Assembly: GCA_019686135.1 (NCBI GenBank)
Contig: JADGHL010000023.1
Location: forward strand, 1-51,212
DNA from: Myxococcaceae bacterium
GTDB lineage: Bacteria; Myxococcota; Myxococcia; Myxococcales; Myxococcaceae
Length of the DNA: 51,212 bases
Reading direction: 5' to 3'
Position numbers and translations under genes: made by a program. Position 1 is the first letter of the stretch. Every line of letters begins with the position of its first letter. Positions 42,026 through 50,784 of the stretch are shown here, piece by piece. The notes under the pieces are model-generated. The model was not told where the DNA came from. It did no database searches and saw only the letters and a program-made list of their open reading frames with translations.

Positions 42026-43768
42026 TCAGCGCTCCTCGAGCAGGGCCTTGAGCTCGCGGATCCGGCTGGAGATCTGCGCGCGGTCCATCGCCCGGTACGC
42101 TTCCGGGAGCAGGTCGCGGCTGGTGCACTCCTGGAGCGCGACCAGGTTCTGCAGCTCGATCTCCAGCGGGTAGTTGGGCGGCACGAAGTCCTGCGCCACC
42201 GCGCGGACGTCGTCCGCGGTGACCTTCTCCCGGCCGTCGGCGAGCGCCCGGAACCGTGCGCGCACCAGCATCGCCTCGATGTCCGCGCCGGAGACGTTCG
42301 CGCCGCCCGAAGGCAGGAGCGCCGAGAACGACGGCAGGTCCACCTCCACCTTCGTCTTGCGGCAGAGCACGCGGAACAGCTCGTCCCGTTCCTCGTCGCT
42401 CTGCGGGTAGAACAGCGCGAGGTGCTCTTCGGCGCGGCCCTGCCGCTTGAGGTCGATCGGCAGAAGGTCCGGCCGGCAGGTGAGCAGAAACCAGATGATC
42501 TTCCCGCGGTACTCGGTGTTCCCCATGAACGAGGCGATCGCCGCGAAGACCCGCGAGGAGGTCCCCGAATCGCCCGAGGCGTCACGGTTGCCGAGGAACG
42601 CGTCCGCCTCGTCGACGATCACCGCCACCGGCCACAACGCCTTGAGCAGGGAGAAGATCTTCTCCAGGTTCGCCTCGGTGACGCCCTGCCACTGGGAGCG
42701 GAAGTTGAGGAACTTCACGCACGGCACGCCGATGTCGCCGGCGAAGCAGGTGGTGAGGAAGGTCTTCCCCGTGCCCACCGGGCCGGAGATGAGGTAGCCC
42801 ATCGGCAGCACCTCCAGCCGGCCCTTCTTCAGGGCGTTGGCGGCGTTCCGGAGCATCGCCCGCGCCTTGTGGTGCCCGGCCACCGCGTCCAGCGTGTGCG
42901 TGGGCTCGATGAACTCCAGCAGCCCGTGGCACTCGGCCTGGATGATCTCCCGCTTGCGCTCCTTCAGCGTCTCCGGGGTGATGCGCACGCCATGCTCCAC
43001 CGCCTCGGTGATCAACCGGTCGAGGTTGATCCGCGACAGCCCCGCGGTCATCTGCGCCAGCCCCTGCTGCGGCACGTCGGACACGGACTGCAGGCGCCGG
43101 CCGTCCAGCTTGGTCCGGATGAACTCCAGCCGCTCCTCCACCCCGGGCAGGCCGATCTCGATGTTCGCCACGTACGGGTTGCGCGAGAGCCGCGGGGAGA
43201 TGTCCGCCAGGTTCTCGGCGATCAGCACCACCGAGAGGTTCCCGGCGAGGAACTGCGGATCGCTCGCCCACTTCACCAGGGTGGTGATGACGAACCGGTC
43301 CTCGGCGGACATGTGGCCCAGATCGCCCGCGGGGGCGAGCGTCTCGGCGAAGTCGAGCACCAGCGCCAGTGAGCGCCCCTCGGACAGCTTGAGTCGCAGA
43401 AAGTTCTCCAGCACCTGGAGCGCGCGGCCCGGATCGCGCGGCATCACCTTCGCGAAGTCGGTGCCGTACATCGCGTCGTAGCCGGCGAACACCCGGCTGA
43501 GCTCCTTCTGGGTCTCCGGCGTCGCGGCGCGGATCCCGCTGGAGCGGTCGTAGAACAGGACGTGGTCCCGTGCGCCGAAGAGCTCTTCGGCGAGGAAGGT
43601 CCGGAGCGGCCCGAAGGTGCGGCCCTCGTCGGTGGTCAGCGGCTGCAGGTCGCGCACCGCCCCGGTGAGCACGAAGGTGCTGACGGTCCGGGTGAGGTAC
43701 TTCTGCGCGAGCTTCTGCGCCCAGATCGGGAGGTCCGCGATCGGGCTGTTCTTCTTCCGAGGCGACAT
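42026..43768 (-). CDS. AAA ATPase with degenerate first and active second module (Ycf46-like)
   Basis: A 580-aa soluble protein. Residues about 15-230 look like a degenerate AAA module (VFVLTGAVRDL-type start, LALVLDFAETLAP in a Walker B position) without a Walker A. The second module has GPVGTGKT (about residues 325-335), Walker B VAVIVDEADAF (about 383-393), sensor 1 FLLTCRPDLLP and an Arg-rich region GRAEEHL. This two-part layout is that of Ycf46-like AAA proteins. The function is unclear; a remodelling or stress role is likely. The ATG directly follows a perfect hairpin, and the gene lies 32 bp after the kinase gene. Confidence 0.87.
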   Translation of the reverse strand: MSPRKKNSPIADLPIWAQKLAQKYLTRTVSTFVLTGAVRDLQPLTTDEGRTFGPLRTFLAEELFGARDHVLFYDRSSGIRAATPETQKELSRVFAGYDAMYGTDFAKVMPRDPGRALQVLENFLRLKLSEGRSLALVLDFAETLAPAGDLGHMSAEDRFVITTLVKWASDPQFLAGNLSVVLIAENLADISPRLSRNPYVANIEIGLPGVEERLEFIRTKLDGRRLQSVSDVPQQGLAQMTAGLSRINLDRLITEAVEHGVRITPETLKERKREIIQAECHGLLEFIEPTHTLDAVAGHHKARAMLRNAANALKKGRLEVLPMGYLISGPVGTGKTFLTTCFAGDIGVPCVKFLNFRSQWQGVTEANLEKIFSLLKALWPVAVIVDEADAFLGNRDASGDSGTSSRVFAAIASFMGNTEYRGKIIWFLLTCRPDLLPIDLKRQGRAEEHLALFYPQSDEERDELFRVLCRKTKVEVDLPSFSALLPSGGANVSGADIEAMLVRARFRALADGREKVTADDVRAVAQDFVPPNYPLEIELQNLVALQECTSRDLLPEAYRAMDRAQISSRIRELKALLEER

Positions 43769-43787
43769 GCCGTGTTCGTAACACGGC
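43769..43787. promoter_or_regulatory. Perfect 8-bp inverted repeat touching the AAA gene start codon
   Basis: On the minus strand GCCGTGTT-ACG-AACACGGC ends exactly one base before ATG of the AAA gene, in the 32-bp gap after the kinase gene. In mRNA it would hide the ribosome-binding region and it replaces any Shine-Dalgarno. As DNA it is a symmetric operator-like site. Three A residues precede it on the minus strand (TTT follows on plus), so it could also attenuate transcription coming from the plus side. Confidence 0.5.
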
Positions 43788-43800
43788 TTTCACGCCATGC

Positions 43801-46338
43801 TCAGCGACAGTTCGGCTGGCGGACCAGGCGGGCGGAGACCGGCTGCGGCGCAACCGGCGGCTCGGCGGGCAGCTGGAGAGGTACCTCCAGGTCGGCGAAG
43901 CACTTCTTCTTGAAGGTGAGCGCGTGCGTGCCGTACGGCACGTCCACCAGCGCCGGCGTCTGCCCCAGGGCGCGGCCGTTGGCGTAGACGTTGGCGCCCA
44001 CCGGCTCCGAGGTCACGCTGAGGCGGAACGTGAGCGGCGTCAGCTTCACGTTGAGCGTGGTCGGCGTGCCGGGCTGGGCCACCACCTTCTGCGACCAGCT
44101 CTCGTACCCCTCCATCCGGACGTCGATCTTCGTGGGGCTGCCCGAGGGGAGCTCGCCGATGTACGGCCCGGACTTCATGCCTGCCTGCTTCACCACCTTG
44201 TCATCGAGCCGTACCTCCGCCTCCTCGGGCTCGAAGACGAGGACGAGCTGCACGCTCTGCACGACCCGCTTGAACTTCGGCTCGAGCCGGGTGACCTGGT
44301 TCCCCTCCTTCACCTCGACGGTCCCGGTGTACGTCTCCCACCCGTCCGCGGCGATCATCACCGCCGCCGTGCCCGCCTCGACCTGTTCGAGCAGATCGCC
44401 CTGCTGCACCTTCTCTGGCGGCAGATCGCGCCCGTTGATGTTCACCCGCGCCTTGCCCGCAAGCTCTTTGGGCAGCTTAATGTAGAGCGCGCCCATCCCC
44501 GGCCCGCGGAACATCACCACGCCCACCGCGACCAGGATCAGCACCAGCGCAGCCGCCACGCCGGCGTAGATCTTCATCTTCCCGCCGGTGCCAATCGCCG
44601 CGCCGGAGGGGCTGGTGACCTCGGCGGCCTCCTGGGCGCGCGCAGGCGCGGGGCGCGACGGTGCGGTGTTGGTGGCGGTCTTCTCGTCGTCCGCGTCCTC
44701 CTCCGGCGCCGGAGCCGGCGCGACCGGGCGCCCCATAGCCGGCATGGCCTGAGAACGCCGCGCGGGTGCCGCGGCCGCGGCGGGCTGCTGCCCGGTGATC
44801 CGCTGACCCGGCCGCTGGGACGGCGGCGGCGTGGGCGCCGGCGGCGTATAGACCGTCGGCGCGTTCATCAGCTGTTCGATGTCCGTGCCCGGGGGCAGCC
44901 CCTGCGGCGGGCCGACGACGGCGGTAGGCGGGCTGCTCTCCGCCCCAACGGGCTGGGGCGCGGCCGGGGTGAGCGTGGGCGACGTCGCATCGGCCGCGGC
45001 CGGTGACCCGCCTTCCTTGAAGTACTCGCTCCCGTCCACCAGCACGGTGGCGCCGCCCTCGTCGTCCTGCGCGTTGGTCGCCATCGGCGCCGCCGCGGTG
45101 AGCTTCGGCACCGGCATGCTGGCGAGCGAGGGAGAACGCCTCGGCCCCGCGTCGGCGCCCGCGCCAGGCACAAGCGTCGGCGGCGCGGCCGGCATCCCGG
45201 TGCTGCTCGGGCGCGGAGACGACGATTGGACCGCCGGCATCGCCGGGACGCTCGGGCGCGGGGAGGACGCTGGCGCGGTGAGCTGGATGGGCGCAGCCGC
45301 CACCGGGGCGCTGCCGATGCCCATCTCCAGCGCGGCCAGCATCCCCTCGGGGGGCTTGATCTCCGCGTACTCCTGCAGCCGGAGCTTCTCGCGCTCCACG
45401 TCCTCCGCGAAGGTGGACTTCATGTACTGCATGAGGTCCTTGCGGCTGAAGATGGAGTCGGAGGTGATGAGGAACTTCTGCAGGTCGTCCGCGAGGTCGG
45501 AGGCGTACTGGTAGCGGTCCTCCACGTCCTTGGCCAACGCCTTGAGGACGATCTTCTCCAGTCCCTCGGGGATGCGGCGGTTGAAGGTGGACGGCGGCAG
45601 CACCTCCGCCTTGCGCACCTTCTCCAGCACGGAGAAGTCCGAGTCGCCCACGAAGAGGCGCTCGCCGGTGAGCATCTCGTAGAGGCAGATGCCGATGGCG
45701 AAGATGTCGGAGCGGCGGTCGAGCGGGAGCCCGCGGATCTGCTCCGGGCTCATGTACGCGAACTTGCCCTTGAGGATGCCCGCCTGGGTCTTGGTGGCCT
45801 TGCCCGCCGCCTTGGCGATGCCGAAGTCGATGACCTTGACCTCGCCCTCGTACGAGACGAGGACGTTCTGGGGGGAGATGTCGCGGTGGACGATGTTCAT
45901 CTCCCGCCCCAGGTTGTCCTTCTTGCGGTGGGCGTAATCGAGGCCCTCGCACATCTTCGCCACCGTGTAGCAGGTGAGCGGGATGGGGGCGGGCTCGCCC
46001 TTCTTGCGGCAGCGATCGAAGATCGCCCGCATGTCCTTCCCCGCGATGTACTCCATCGCGATGAAGTAGTTGTTGGCGATGTTCCCCAGCTCGTAGACCT
46101 GCGCGACGTTGGCGTGGTTCAGCTGAACCGTGATCTTCGCCTCGTCGATGAACATTGTGATGAACTCTTCGTCCTCGGCGATGTTCGGGAGGATCCGCTT
46201 GATGGCGACGAGGCGCTCGAAGCCGCCGGCCCCGAACATCTTTCCGCGCCACACTTCGGCCATCCCGCCGATGTTGATGCGGTCGAGCAGCAGATACTTT
46301 CCAAAGGGGATCGGATTTCGCTTCGCGGGTACGGTCAC
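43801..46338 (-). CDS. Ser/Thr protein kinase with PEGA-like repeats, one transmembrane helix
   Basis: An 845-aa protein starting at GTG 46338. The kinase domain spans about residues 11-280: glycine loop INIGGMAEVW, Lys47 in AIKRIL, catalytic loop HRDISPQN (Asp153), DFGIAKAAG and APE-like SPEQIRG. A long Pro/Ala/Ser linker (about 370-580) leads to one transmembrane helix (about 587-609, VAAALVLILVAVGVVMF). Outside are PEGA-like repeats (TAAVMIAADGWETYTGTV, VQLVLVFEPEEAEVRLDDK, FRLSVTSEPVGANVYANGRALGQTP). This layout is typical of myxobacterial signalling kinases. It phosphorylates Ser/Thr of unknown targets. The AAA ATPase gene 32 bp downstream is a plausible partner. Confidence 0.95.
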   Translation of the reverse strand: MTVPAKRNPIPFGKYLLLDRINIGGMAEVWRGKMFGAGGFERLVAIKRILPNIAEDEEFITMFIDEAKITVQLNHANVAQVYELGNIANNYFIAMEYIAGKDMRAIFDRCRKKGEPAPIPLTCYTVAKMCEGLDYAHRKKDNLGREMNIVHRDISPQNVLVSYEGEVKVIDFGIAKAAGKATKTQAGILKGKFAYMSPEQIRGLPLDRRSDIFAIGICLYEMLTGERLFVGDSDFSVLEKVRKAEVLPPSTFNRRIPEGLEKIVLKALAKDVEDRYQYASDLADDLQKFLITSDSIFSRKDLMQYMKSTFAEDVEREKLRLQEYAEIKPPEGMLAALEMGIGSAPVAAAPIQLTAPASSPRPSVPAMPAVQSSSPRPSSTGMPAAPPTLVPGAGADAGPRRSPSLASMPVPKLTAAAPMATNAQDDEGGATVLVDGSEYFKEGGSPAAADATSPTLTPAAPQPVGAESSPPTAVVGPPQGLPPGTDIEQLMNAPTVYTPPAPTPPPSQRPGQRITGQQPAAAAAPARRSQAMPAMGRPVAPAPAPEEDADDEKTATNTAPSRPAPARAQEAAEVTSPSGAAIGTGGKMKIYAGVAAALVLILVAVGVVMFRGPGMGALYIKLPKELAGKARVNINGRDLPPEKVQQGDLLEQVEAGTAAVMIAADGWETYTGTVEVKEGNQVTRLEPKFKRVVQSVQLVLVFEPEEAEVRLDDKVVKQAGMKSGPYIGELPSGSPTKIDVRMEGYESWSQKVVAQPGTPTTLNVKLTPLTFRLSVTSEPVGANVYANGRALGQTPALVDVPYGTHALTFKKKCFADLEVPLQLPAEPPVAPQPVSARLVRQPNCR

Positions 46339-46396
46339 GAGGGGATTGTCTCGCCGTGGGGAGCGGCCGGAGCGTACTGATCCGCGCCGAGGTGGG

Positions 46397-47149
46397 TCAA
46401 CGGTCCTGCCCGTCCTCCCGGGGCGCGCCGTCCGGTGACGCGGGCGAGTCCGCGGCGGACGCCTCGGGCGGCGGCGGGGCCTCCACCACCGTGGTCTGCA
46501 CCAGCCCGTCGCGGGTGAAGATCTCCGGGTCGCCGAAGCGCCGCTCCGCGGCAAGGCCGACGAGGGTCAGCCACGCCACCCGGCGATCCCTCGAGGCGCA
46601 ATAGATGATCGTCCCCGCCTCCAGCCCAGGCGCCTCGCCCACCGGCGCGTCGCAGCCGGTCCGGACCTGCGCCACGAAGTGGTCCGGCCGGCGCCCGCGG
46701 ACGAGGAACGGCGGCGCGCCCATCCCGCGGAGGATCTCGCCCACCGCGTTCGCGTCCAAGGGCACGCCCTCCGGCCCCACCCGGTCCGAGAGCAACCGCG
46801 CCGCCAGGTGCAGCGCCATCGCCGACTGGTCCGCGCTCGAAATGGGGATCCGTTGCGCGCCGAGCACCAGCACGTCCACGAAGAGCACCACCGCCACGAG
46901 GATCGGCGGAAGCCGGTAGCCGCGATAGGTCGCGTCCCTGTTGCGCCACACGGCCAGGGCGATGACCACGGCGAGCGCGCCGGTGAGCGCCAGCACCGGG
47001 ACGGCGAACCAGAGGCGTGGCAGCTCAGTGAGGGCGGAGACCGGGGCGGTGCGCGCGCGCACCCAGTCGGCCACGTCCGTGCCGTACAGCCAGCCCAGAA
47101 GGAGCAGGCAGACGGCGTCGAAGGCAATCAGCGCGCGCGAAAGTCTCAT
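46397..47149 (-). CDS. Small membrane protein of unknown function, in an ABC/lipoprotein module
   Basis: A 250-aa protein starting at ATG 47149, which overlaps the permease stop (ATGA). Three hydrophobic segments are visible: residues about 7-22 (FDAVCLLLLGWLYG), 43-63 (LWFAVPVLALTGALAVVIALAVW) and 76-95 (PPILVAVVLFVDVLVLGA). The C-terminal ~150 residues are soluble, with VGEILRGMGAPPFLVRGRRP, two Cys (TGCDAPVG, IIYCASRD) and a Pro/Ala/Ser-rich acidic tail. No family is recognised. Because it is coupled to the permease, it is probably an accessory of the ABC transporter. Confidence 0.75.
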   Translation of the reverse strand: MRLSRALIAFDAVCLLLLGWLYGTDVADWVRARTAPVSALTELPRLWFAVPVLALTGALAVVIALAVWRNRDATYRGYRLPPILVAVVLFVDVLVLGAQRIPISSADQSAMALHLAARLLSDRVGPEGVPLDANAVGEILRGMGAPPFLVRGRRPDHFVAQVRTGCDAPVGEAPGLEAGTIIYCASRDRRVAWLTLVGLAAERRFGDPEIFTRDGLVQTTVVEAPPPPEASAADSPASPDGAPREDGQDR

Positions 47150-48426
47150 CCGGCCAGGGTCCTCGCAGGATCCATTGCCGCGGCGCGGCGGCTGGGGAAG
47201 AACGCGCCGAGGAGGGCTGCCAGCACCCCCAGGGCCACGCCGCCCAGCCACAGCCACGGTGGGAAGGAGAAGAAGGTCTCGGGCTTGAACGGGAACGGCG
47301 GGAGGTAGCGGCCCGCCAGATGGTCGAGCGCGAGCGACAGCGCGACCGCCGCCACCGTCCCGGCCAGCCCACCCAGAAGCCCCACCGCGCCCGCCTCGCC
47401 CAGGATGATCCGCCGGATGTCCGCGCGGGAGGCGCCCACCGCCCGCATCACGCCGATCTCCTTCGCGCGGGCGCGCACCTGGGCGCTGAGCGCGTGGGCG
47501 ATGTTCACCGCGGCCAACAGGCAGATGAGCACCGAGAGCAACGCCAGCGCGGAGGTGGTGAGCGCCACCGCCGCGCCCGCGGTCTCCGACATCCGGCGCT
47601 CGGTGTCGTCGATCTCGAAGCCCATCTCCTTCACCTGCGCCACCACCTTCGGCACTTTCGAAGGGTCGGACAGGCGCAGGGTCACGCCGGTGAAGGTCTG
47701 GGCATCCTGTCCGGTGGCGGCGTTGATCCGCATGGCCACCGCCAACGGGATGGTGATCCCCGCGAGCAGCCCGCGGTCCGAGACGCCGACAATCTGCGCC
47801 TTCGCCGGCACCGCCGGCCCCGGCGCGGACTGGGCCACGAAGGAGCTGTTGAACACCACCGGGAACTCGAACCCGGCGACCATCTGCGGGGAGAGCTGCG
47901 GCAGCCGGCGCGCCGGGGCGAAGCTCTTGTTGTACAGCTCGAGCAGGCGGCTGGAGACGACCGCGGGGATGGGCCGGCCCGCGCCGGGATCGGCGAAGTC
48001 GCCCAGCTCCACGTCCTTCTTCACCAGCCCCGGATCCACGCCCACCGCCAGAATCTCCAGCCCCATCCGGATGCGCGATCCGAAGAAGTCGCCGTCGTAG
48101 CGGCTGACCGCCGGGACGCGCACGTTCATCTTCCGGTAGACCTCGGTCACCCCGTCCAGATGTAGCAGGCGGTCCACCGTGGCCTGATCGAGCTGGCCGC
48201 CGCCGAGGATCGACCCGAGCGAGATCTGCGGCGGCACCACGTCCACCAGCGCCGCGTCCACCGGGAAGACCTTCTCCCGCACCACCTTCGAGATCCCCAG
48301 GCCCAGGGCGACGAAGAACACCAGCGCGCCCACCCCCACCGAGACGCCGAACGCGGAGAACAGCGCGCCGCGGCGATCCCGCGACAGGCTCAGGCGCACC
48401 AGCCTGGACAGAGCGCCCGGGCTCAC
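47146..48426 (-). CDS. FtsX-like ABC transporter permease (single FtsX domain)
   Basis: A 426-aa inner-membrane protein starting at GTG 48426, overlapping the ATPase stop (GTGA). After one N-terminal helix (FSAFGVSVGVGALVFFVALGLGI) there is a large periplasmic MacB-type domain (about residues 45-265). An FtsX domain follows at about 280-420 with helices ALALLSVLICLLAAVNIAHAL, the coupling motif RAKEIGVMRAVGAS, and LGGVALGVLAALLGAFFPSRRAAAMDPA. This is the topology of MacB/LolC-type permeases that work by mechanotransmission. Substrate unknown; the linked large lipoprotein suggests lipoprotein or envelope export. Confidence 0.92.
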   Translation of the reverse strand: MSPGALSRLVRLSLSRDRRGALFSAFGVSVGVGALVFFVALGLGISKVVREKVFPVDAALVDVVPPQISLGSILGGGQLDQATVDRLLHLDGVTEVYRKMNVRVPAVSRYDGDFFGSRIRMGLEILAVGVDPGLVKKDVELGDFADPGAGRPIPAVVSSRLLELYNKSFAPARRLPQLSPQMVAGFEFPVVFNSSFVAQSAPGPAVPAKAQIVGVSDRGLLAGITIPLAVAMRINAATGQDAQTFTGVTLRLSDPSKVPKVVAQVKEMGFEIDDTERRMSETAGAAVALTTSALALLSVLICLLAAVNIAHALSAQVRARAKEIGVMRAVGASRADIRRIILGEAGAVGLLGGLAGTVAAVALSLALDHLAGRYLPPFPFKPETFFSFPPWLWLGGVALGVLAALLGAFFPSRRAAAMDPARTLAG

Positions 48427-49106
48427 CGCGATGCTCCTTCTTCGACCAGCCTGCCCTCGCACAGCCGCAGCACCCGCGCCGCCGCCGCGCTCATCCGCTC
48501 TTCGTGGGTCACCGTAAGGACGGTGAGCCCGTCCTGGTTGAGCCCGCGGAAGATGTCGATGATCTCCTGGCCGGTGGCCGCGTCCAGGTTGCCGGTGGGC
48601 TCGTCGCAAAAGAGCACCTTCGGGCGGCAGAAGAGCGCGCGGCCGATCGCCACGCGCTGGCGCTCGCCGCCGGACAGCTGCGTGGGCGCGCGGTCACGCT
48701 TGCGGCCCAGGCCCACCCGCTCCAGCACCTCCTCCGCGCGCCGGCGCTCTTTGCCGCCCGGCGTGCCGCCGCCGAAGAACGCCGGCAGCATCACGTTCTC
48801 CGCCGCGGAGAGGTTGGGGATCAGGTGGAAGGACTGGAAGACGAAGCCCACGTGCTGGTTGCGGAAGCGCGCCAGCGCCGCGTCGGAGAGGCCGCCGAGC
48901 GTCACACCGTCCACGATGACCTCGCCCCGGTAGTGCACGTCCAGCCCGCCGAGCACGTGCAGCAGCGTCGACTTGCCGCTGCCGGAGGGGCCGACGATGG
49001 CCACGAACTCACCCGGCCCGACAAAGAGGTCCAGACCGTCCAGCACGCGGACCGCGCTGCCGTCGTTGTCGACGTACAACCTGGACAATCCGCGCGCGGT
49101 GATCAC
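48423..49106 (-). CDS. ABC transporter ATP-binding protein (LolD/MacB type), lipoprotein-linked
   Basis: A 227-aa ATPase starting at GTG 49106, overlapping the lipoprotein stop (GTGA). Motifs: Walker A GPSGSGKST, Q-loop FVFQSFHLIPN, signature LSGGERQR, Walker B VLFCDEPTGNLDAATG and switch His in VTHEE. Like the ATPase at 10302 it belongs to the LolD/MacB group, but its partner permease is the adjacent single-FtsX protein. A longer loop FFGGGTPGGKERRRAEE lies in the helical domain. It energises the transporter in the cytoplasm. Confidence 0.95.
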   Translation of the reverse strand: MITARGLSRLYVDNDGSAVRVLDGLDLFVGPGEFVAIVGPSGSGKSTLLHVLGGLDVHYRGEVIVDGVTLGGLSDAALARFRNQHVGFVFQSFHLIPNLSAAENVMLPAFFGGGTPGGKERRRAEEVLERVGLGRKRDRAPTQLSGGERQRVAIGRALFCRPKVLFCDEPTGNLDAATGQEIIDIFRGLNQDGLTVLTVTHEERMSAAAARVLRLCEGRLVEEGASR

Positions 49107-50725
49107 CGCTTCGTGAACCTCAGCGCCAGGTCCGCCTGGACCGCATTGCCCTTGCGCGAGAGCGCGAGCGTGATGGCCCGGAGATCGTCCGTCGCCTCCA
49201 GCCAGCGCACCGCCGACGCCTTGATCGCGAACCCGCCGATACCCCAGGCCTCCGGCGGGAGCGCTTTCACCGACTCGCGGAGCTGATCGAGGTCCACCAC
49301 CGCCGCCACCGGCGACTTCAAGAGCACGTCTTTCAGTGCCGCGTCCCGGAGCAGCGGCGGGCCGGCCGGCTTCGGCGTGGCGGCGAGCGACGAGATCGTC
49401 TGCTCCAGGCGGCCGAGCGGGGACGCGAGCACCACCCGGCCGTCCTTCGCCTGCGCGAAGTGCACGCCCTCGCCGCGCGCGTAACGGGTGACGAAGAACG
49501 TCTGACCGTCCTTCTCCAAAGGTTCGATTGTCGCGCCGAACTTCGGGGCGATCGCCGGCAGCTTCGCGAAAACCACGGGGGCCTTCGGCGCGTCCTTCGG
49601 CTGCGCGAAGGCGACCAGGTGCACGTACCGGAACGGGTTGGTGCGGCGGACGTCCAGCTCCGGCATCCCCTGCCCCATCGGGATGGTGGGCGACACCGAC
49701 AGCGAGGCCACCGGCCCGGGCGAAAGGTTCGCCAGCACCTCGTCCCTGACGCTGAAGCCGGCGTCCGCGAACGCGCGCTGCAGGTACGGCCCGGTGAGCA
49801 CGGGCCAGATGGGCGCCAGCGCCGTCGGATCGCCGCCGAAGCGCGCCACCACGAACGCGTCCGGGGGAAGCTGCCCAGTGAGGTCCGGCCCCTCCTTCGG
49901 GTCCAGCGCTTTCAGGGACTCCGGGGTGTCCAGCCACGGCGTGTCGATCCGGACATGGAGCGCGTCTTTGGCCAGCTTAACCGTGGCGGTGAAGGACAAC
50001 AGGCCCGGGCGCTTCTTCGCCGTCAGGTTCTGCGGGACGAAGAGGTAGAGGTCGCGCTCCGCCGGGAGCCGCGCCAGAGACGCCCCGAGCGCCTCGCTGT
50101 GCGCCAGCGACTGTTCTTCGGCGAGCGCCGCGAACGTCCCCAGCTTCGCCGCCGAATCCTTCGCCGCCACAAGGGCGTAGTCCCCGTCCACCCGGACGTA
50201 GCCGAGCTCCGGGGAGCCACCCGGTGCGCGGGAGAACGTCACCACCTCGCGCCCGCCGGATGCCGTCTTCGTCTCGACGCCGGCGCCCAGCCGCTGCTGC
50301 GCCAGGCGCTTGATGAACGCGCCGAACGCGTCGGCGTCCGCCACCGCCACGGCGGCATAGGAAAGGTTGCCCGGCAAAACCGCCACGCCCAGACCGCGCT
50401 CGGGCGCGATGCCCGCCTTCTTCATCGCGTCGCGCGAACGCAGGTCCACGCCGACCTCGCGCATCAGCGCGTTGGCGAACGCGTGCGCGTCCGGAAAGCC
50501 CTGCAGCTGCGCCGCGAACGACGCCAACTTCATGTTCTCCAGCTGCGCGAGGCGTTCGCCCAAAACGCCCAGATCCGGCACCACGCCCGCTGCCTCGACG
50601 TCCGTCGGCAGCCAGCGCGTCACCTGCGCGGCACCCTGGGTCTTCTTCCCGCCGCACTTCGAGCAGGCGGCGGCGGCGACCACCAGGAGCGCGGCGAAAA
50701 GGAGCAGGGCAGGGCTTCGGCGCAT
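49103..50725 (-). CDS. Large lipoprotein, DUF3352-like, first gene of the ABC module
   Basis: A 540-aa lipoprotein from ATG 50725. Signal sequence and lipobox are VVAAAAC followed by SKCGGKK. The mature part shows two similar alpha/beta halves with the DUF3352-like pattern: RWLPTDVEAAGVVPDLGVL, VLPGNLSYAAVAVADADAFGAFI, then PPDAFVVARFGGDPTALA, and later SPVAAVVDLDQLRESV. The function of this family is unknown. The gene overlaps the following ABC ATPase gene by four bases, so lipoprotein, ATPase, permease and membrane protein should be made together. It may deliver or receive the transporter's substrate. Confidence 0.82.
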   Translation of the reverse strand: MRRSPALLLFAALLVVAAAACSKCGGKKTQGAAQVTRWLPTDVEAAGVVPDLGVLGERLAQLENMKLASFAAQLQGFPDAHAFANALMREVGVDLRSRDAMKKAGIAPERGLGVAVLPGNLSYAAVAVADADAFGAFIKRLAQQRLGAGVETKTASGGREVVTFSRAPGGSPELGYVRVDGDYALVAAKDSAAKLGTFAALAEEQSLAHSEALGASLARLPAERDLYLFVPQNLTAKKRPGLLSFTATVKLAKDALHVRIDTPWLDTPESLKALDPKEGPDLTGQLPPDAFVVARFGGDPTALAPIWPVLTGPYLQRAFADAGFSVRDEVLANLSPGPVASLSVSPTIPMGQGMPELDVRRTNPFRYVHLVAFAQPKDAPKAPVVFAKLPAIAPKFGATIEPLEKDGQTFFVTRYARGEGVHFAQAKDGRVVLASPLGRLEQTISSLAATPKPAGPPLLRDAALKDVLLKSPVAAVVDLDQLRESVKALPPEAWGIGGFAIKASAVRWLEATDDLRAITLALSRKGNAVQADLALRFTKR

Positions 50726-50784
50726 CACGGGCGAGACTGTCGGAGATGGCGCAGCGGGGCAACCTCCGAGATGGGCGGCCGGAC

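Noticed and set aside
43769-43787. Hairpin as a LexA/SOS box
   Set aside because: The arms run GTT...AAC, the opposite order from GAAC...GTTC boxes, and spacing does not fit known LexA sites.
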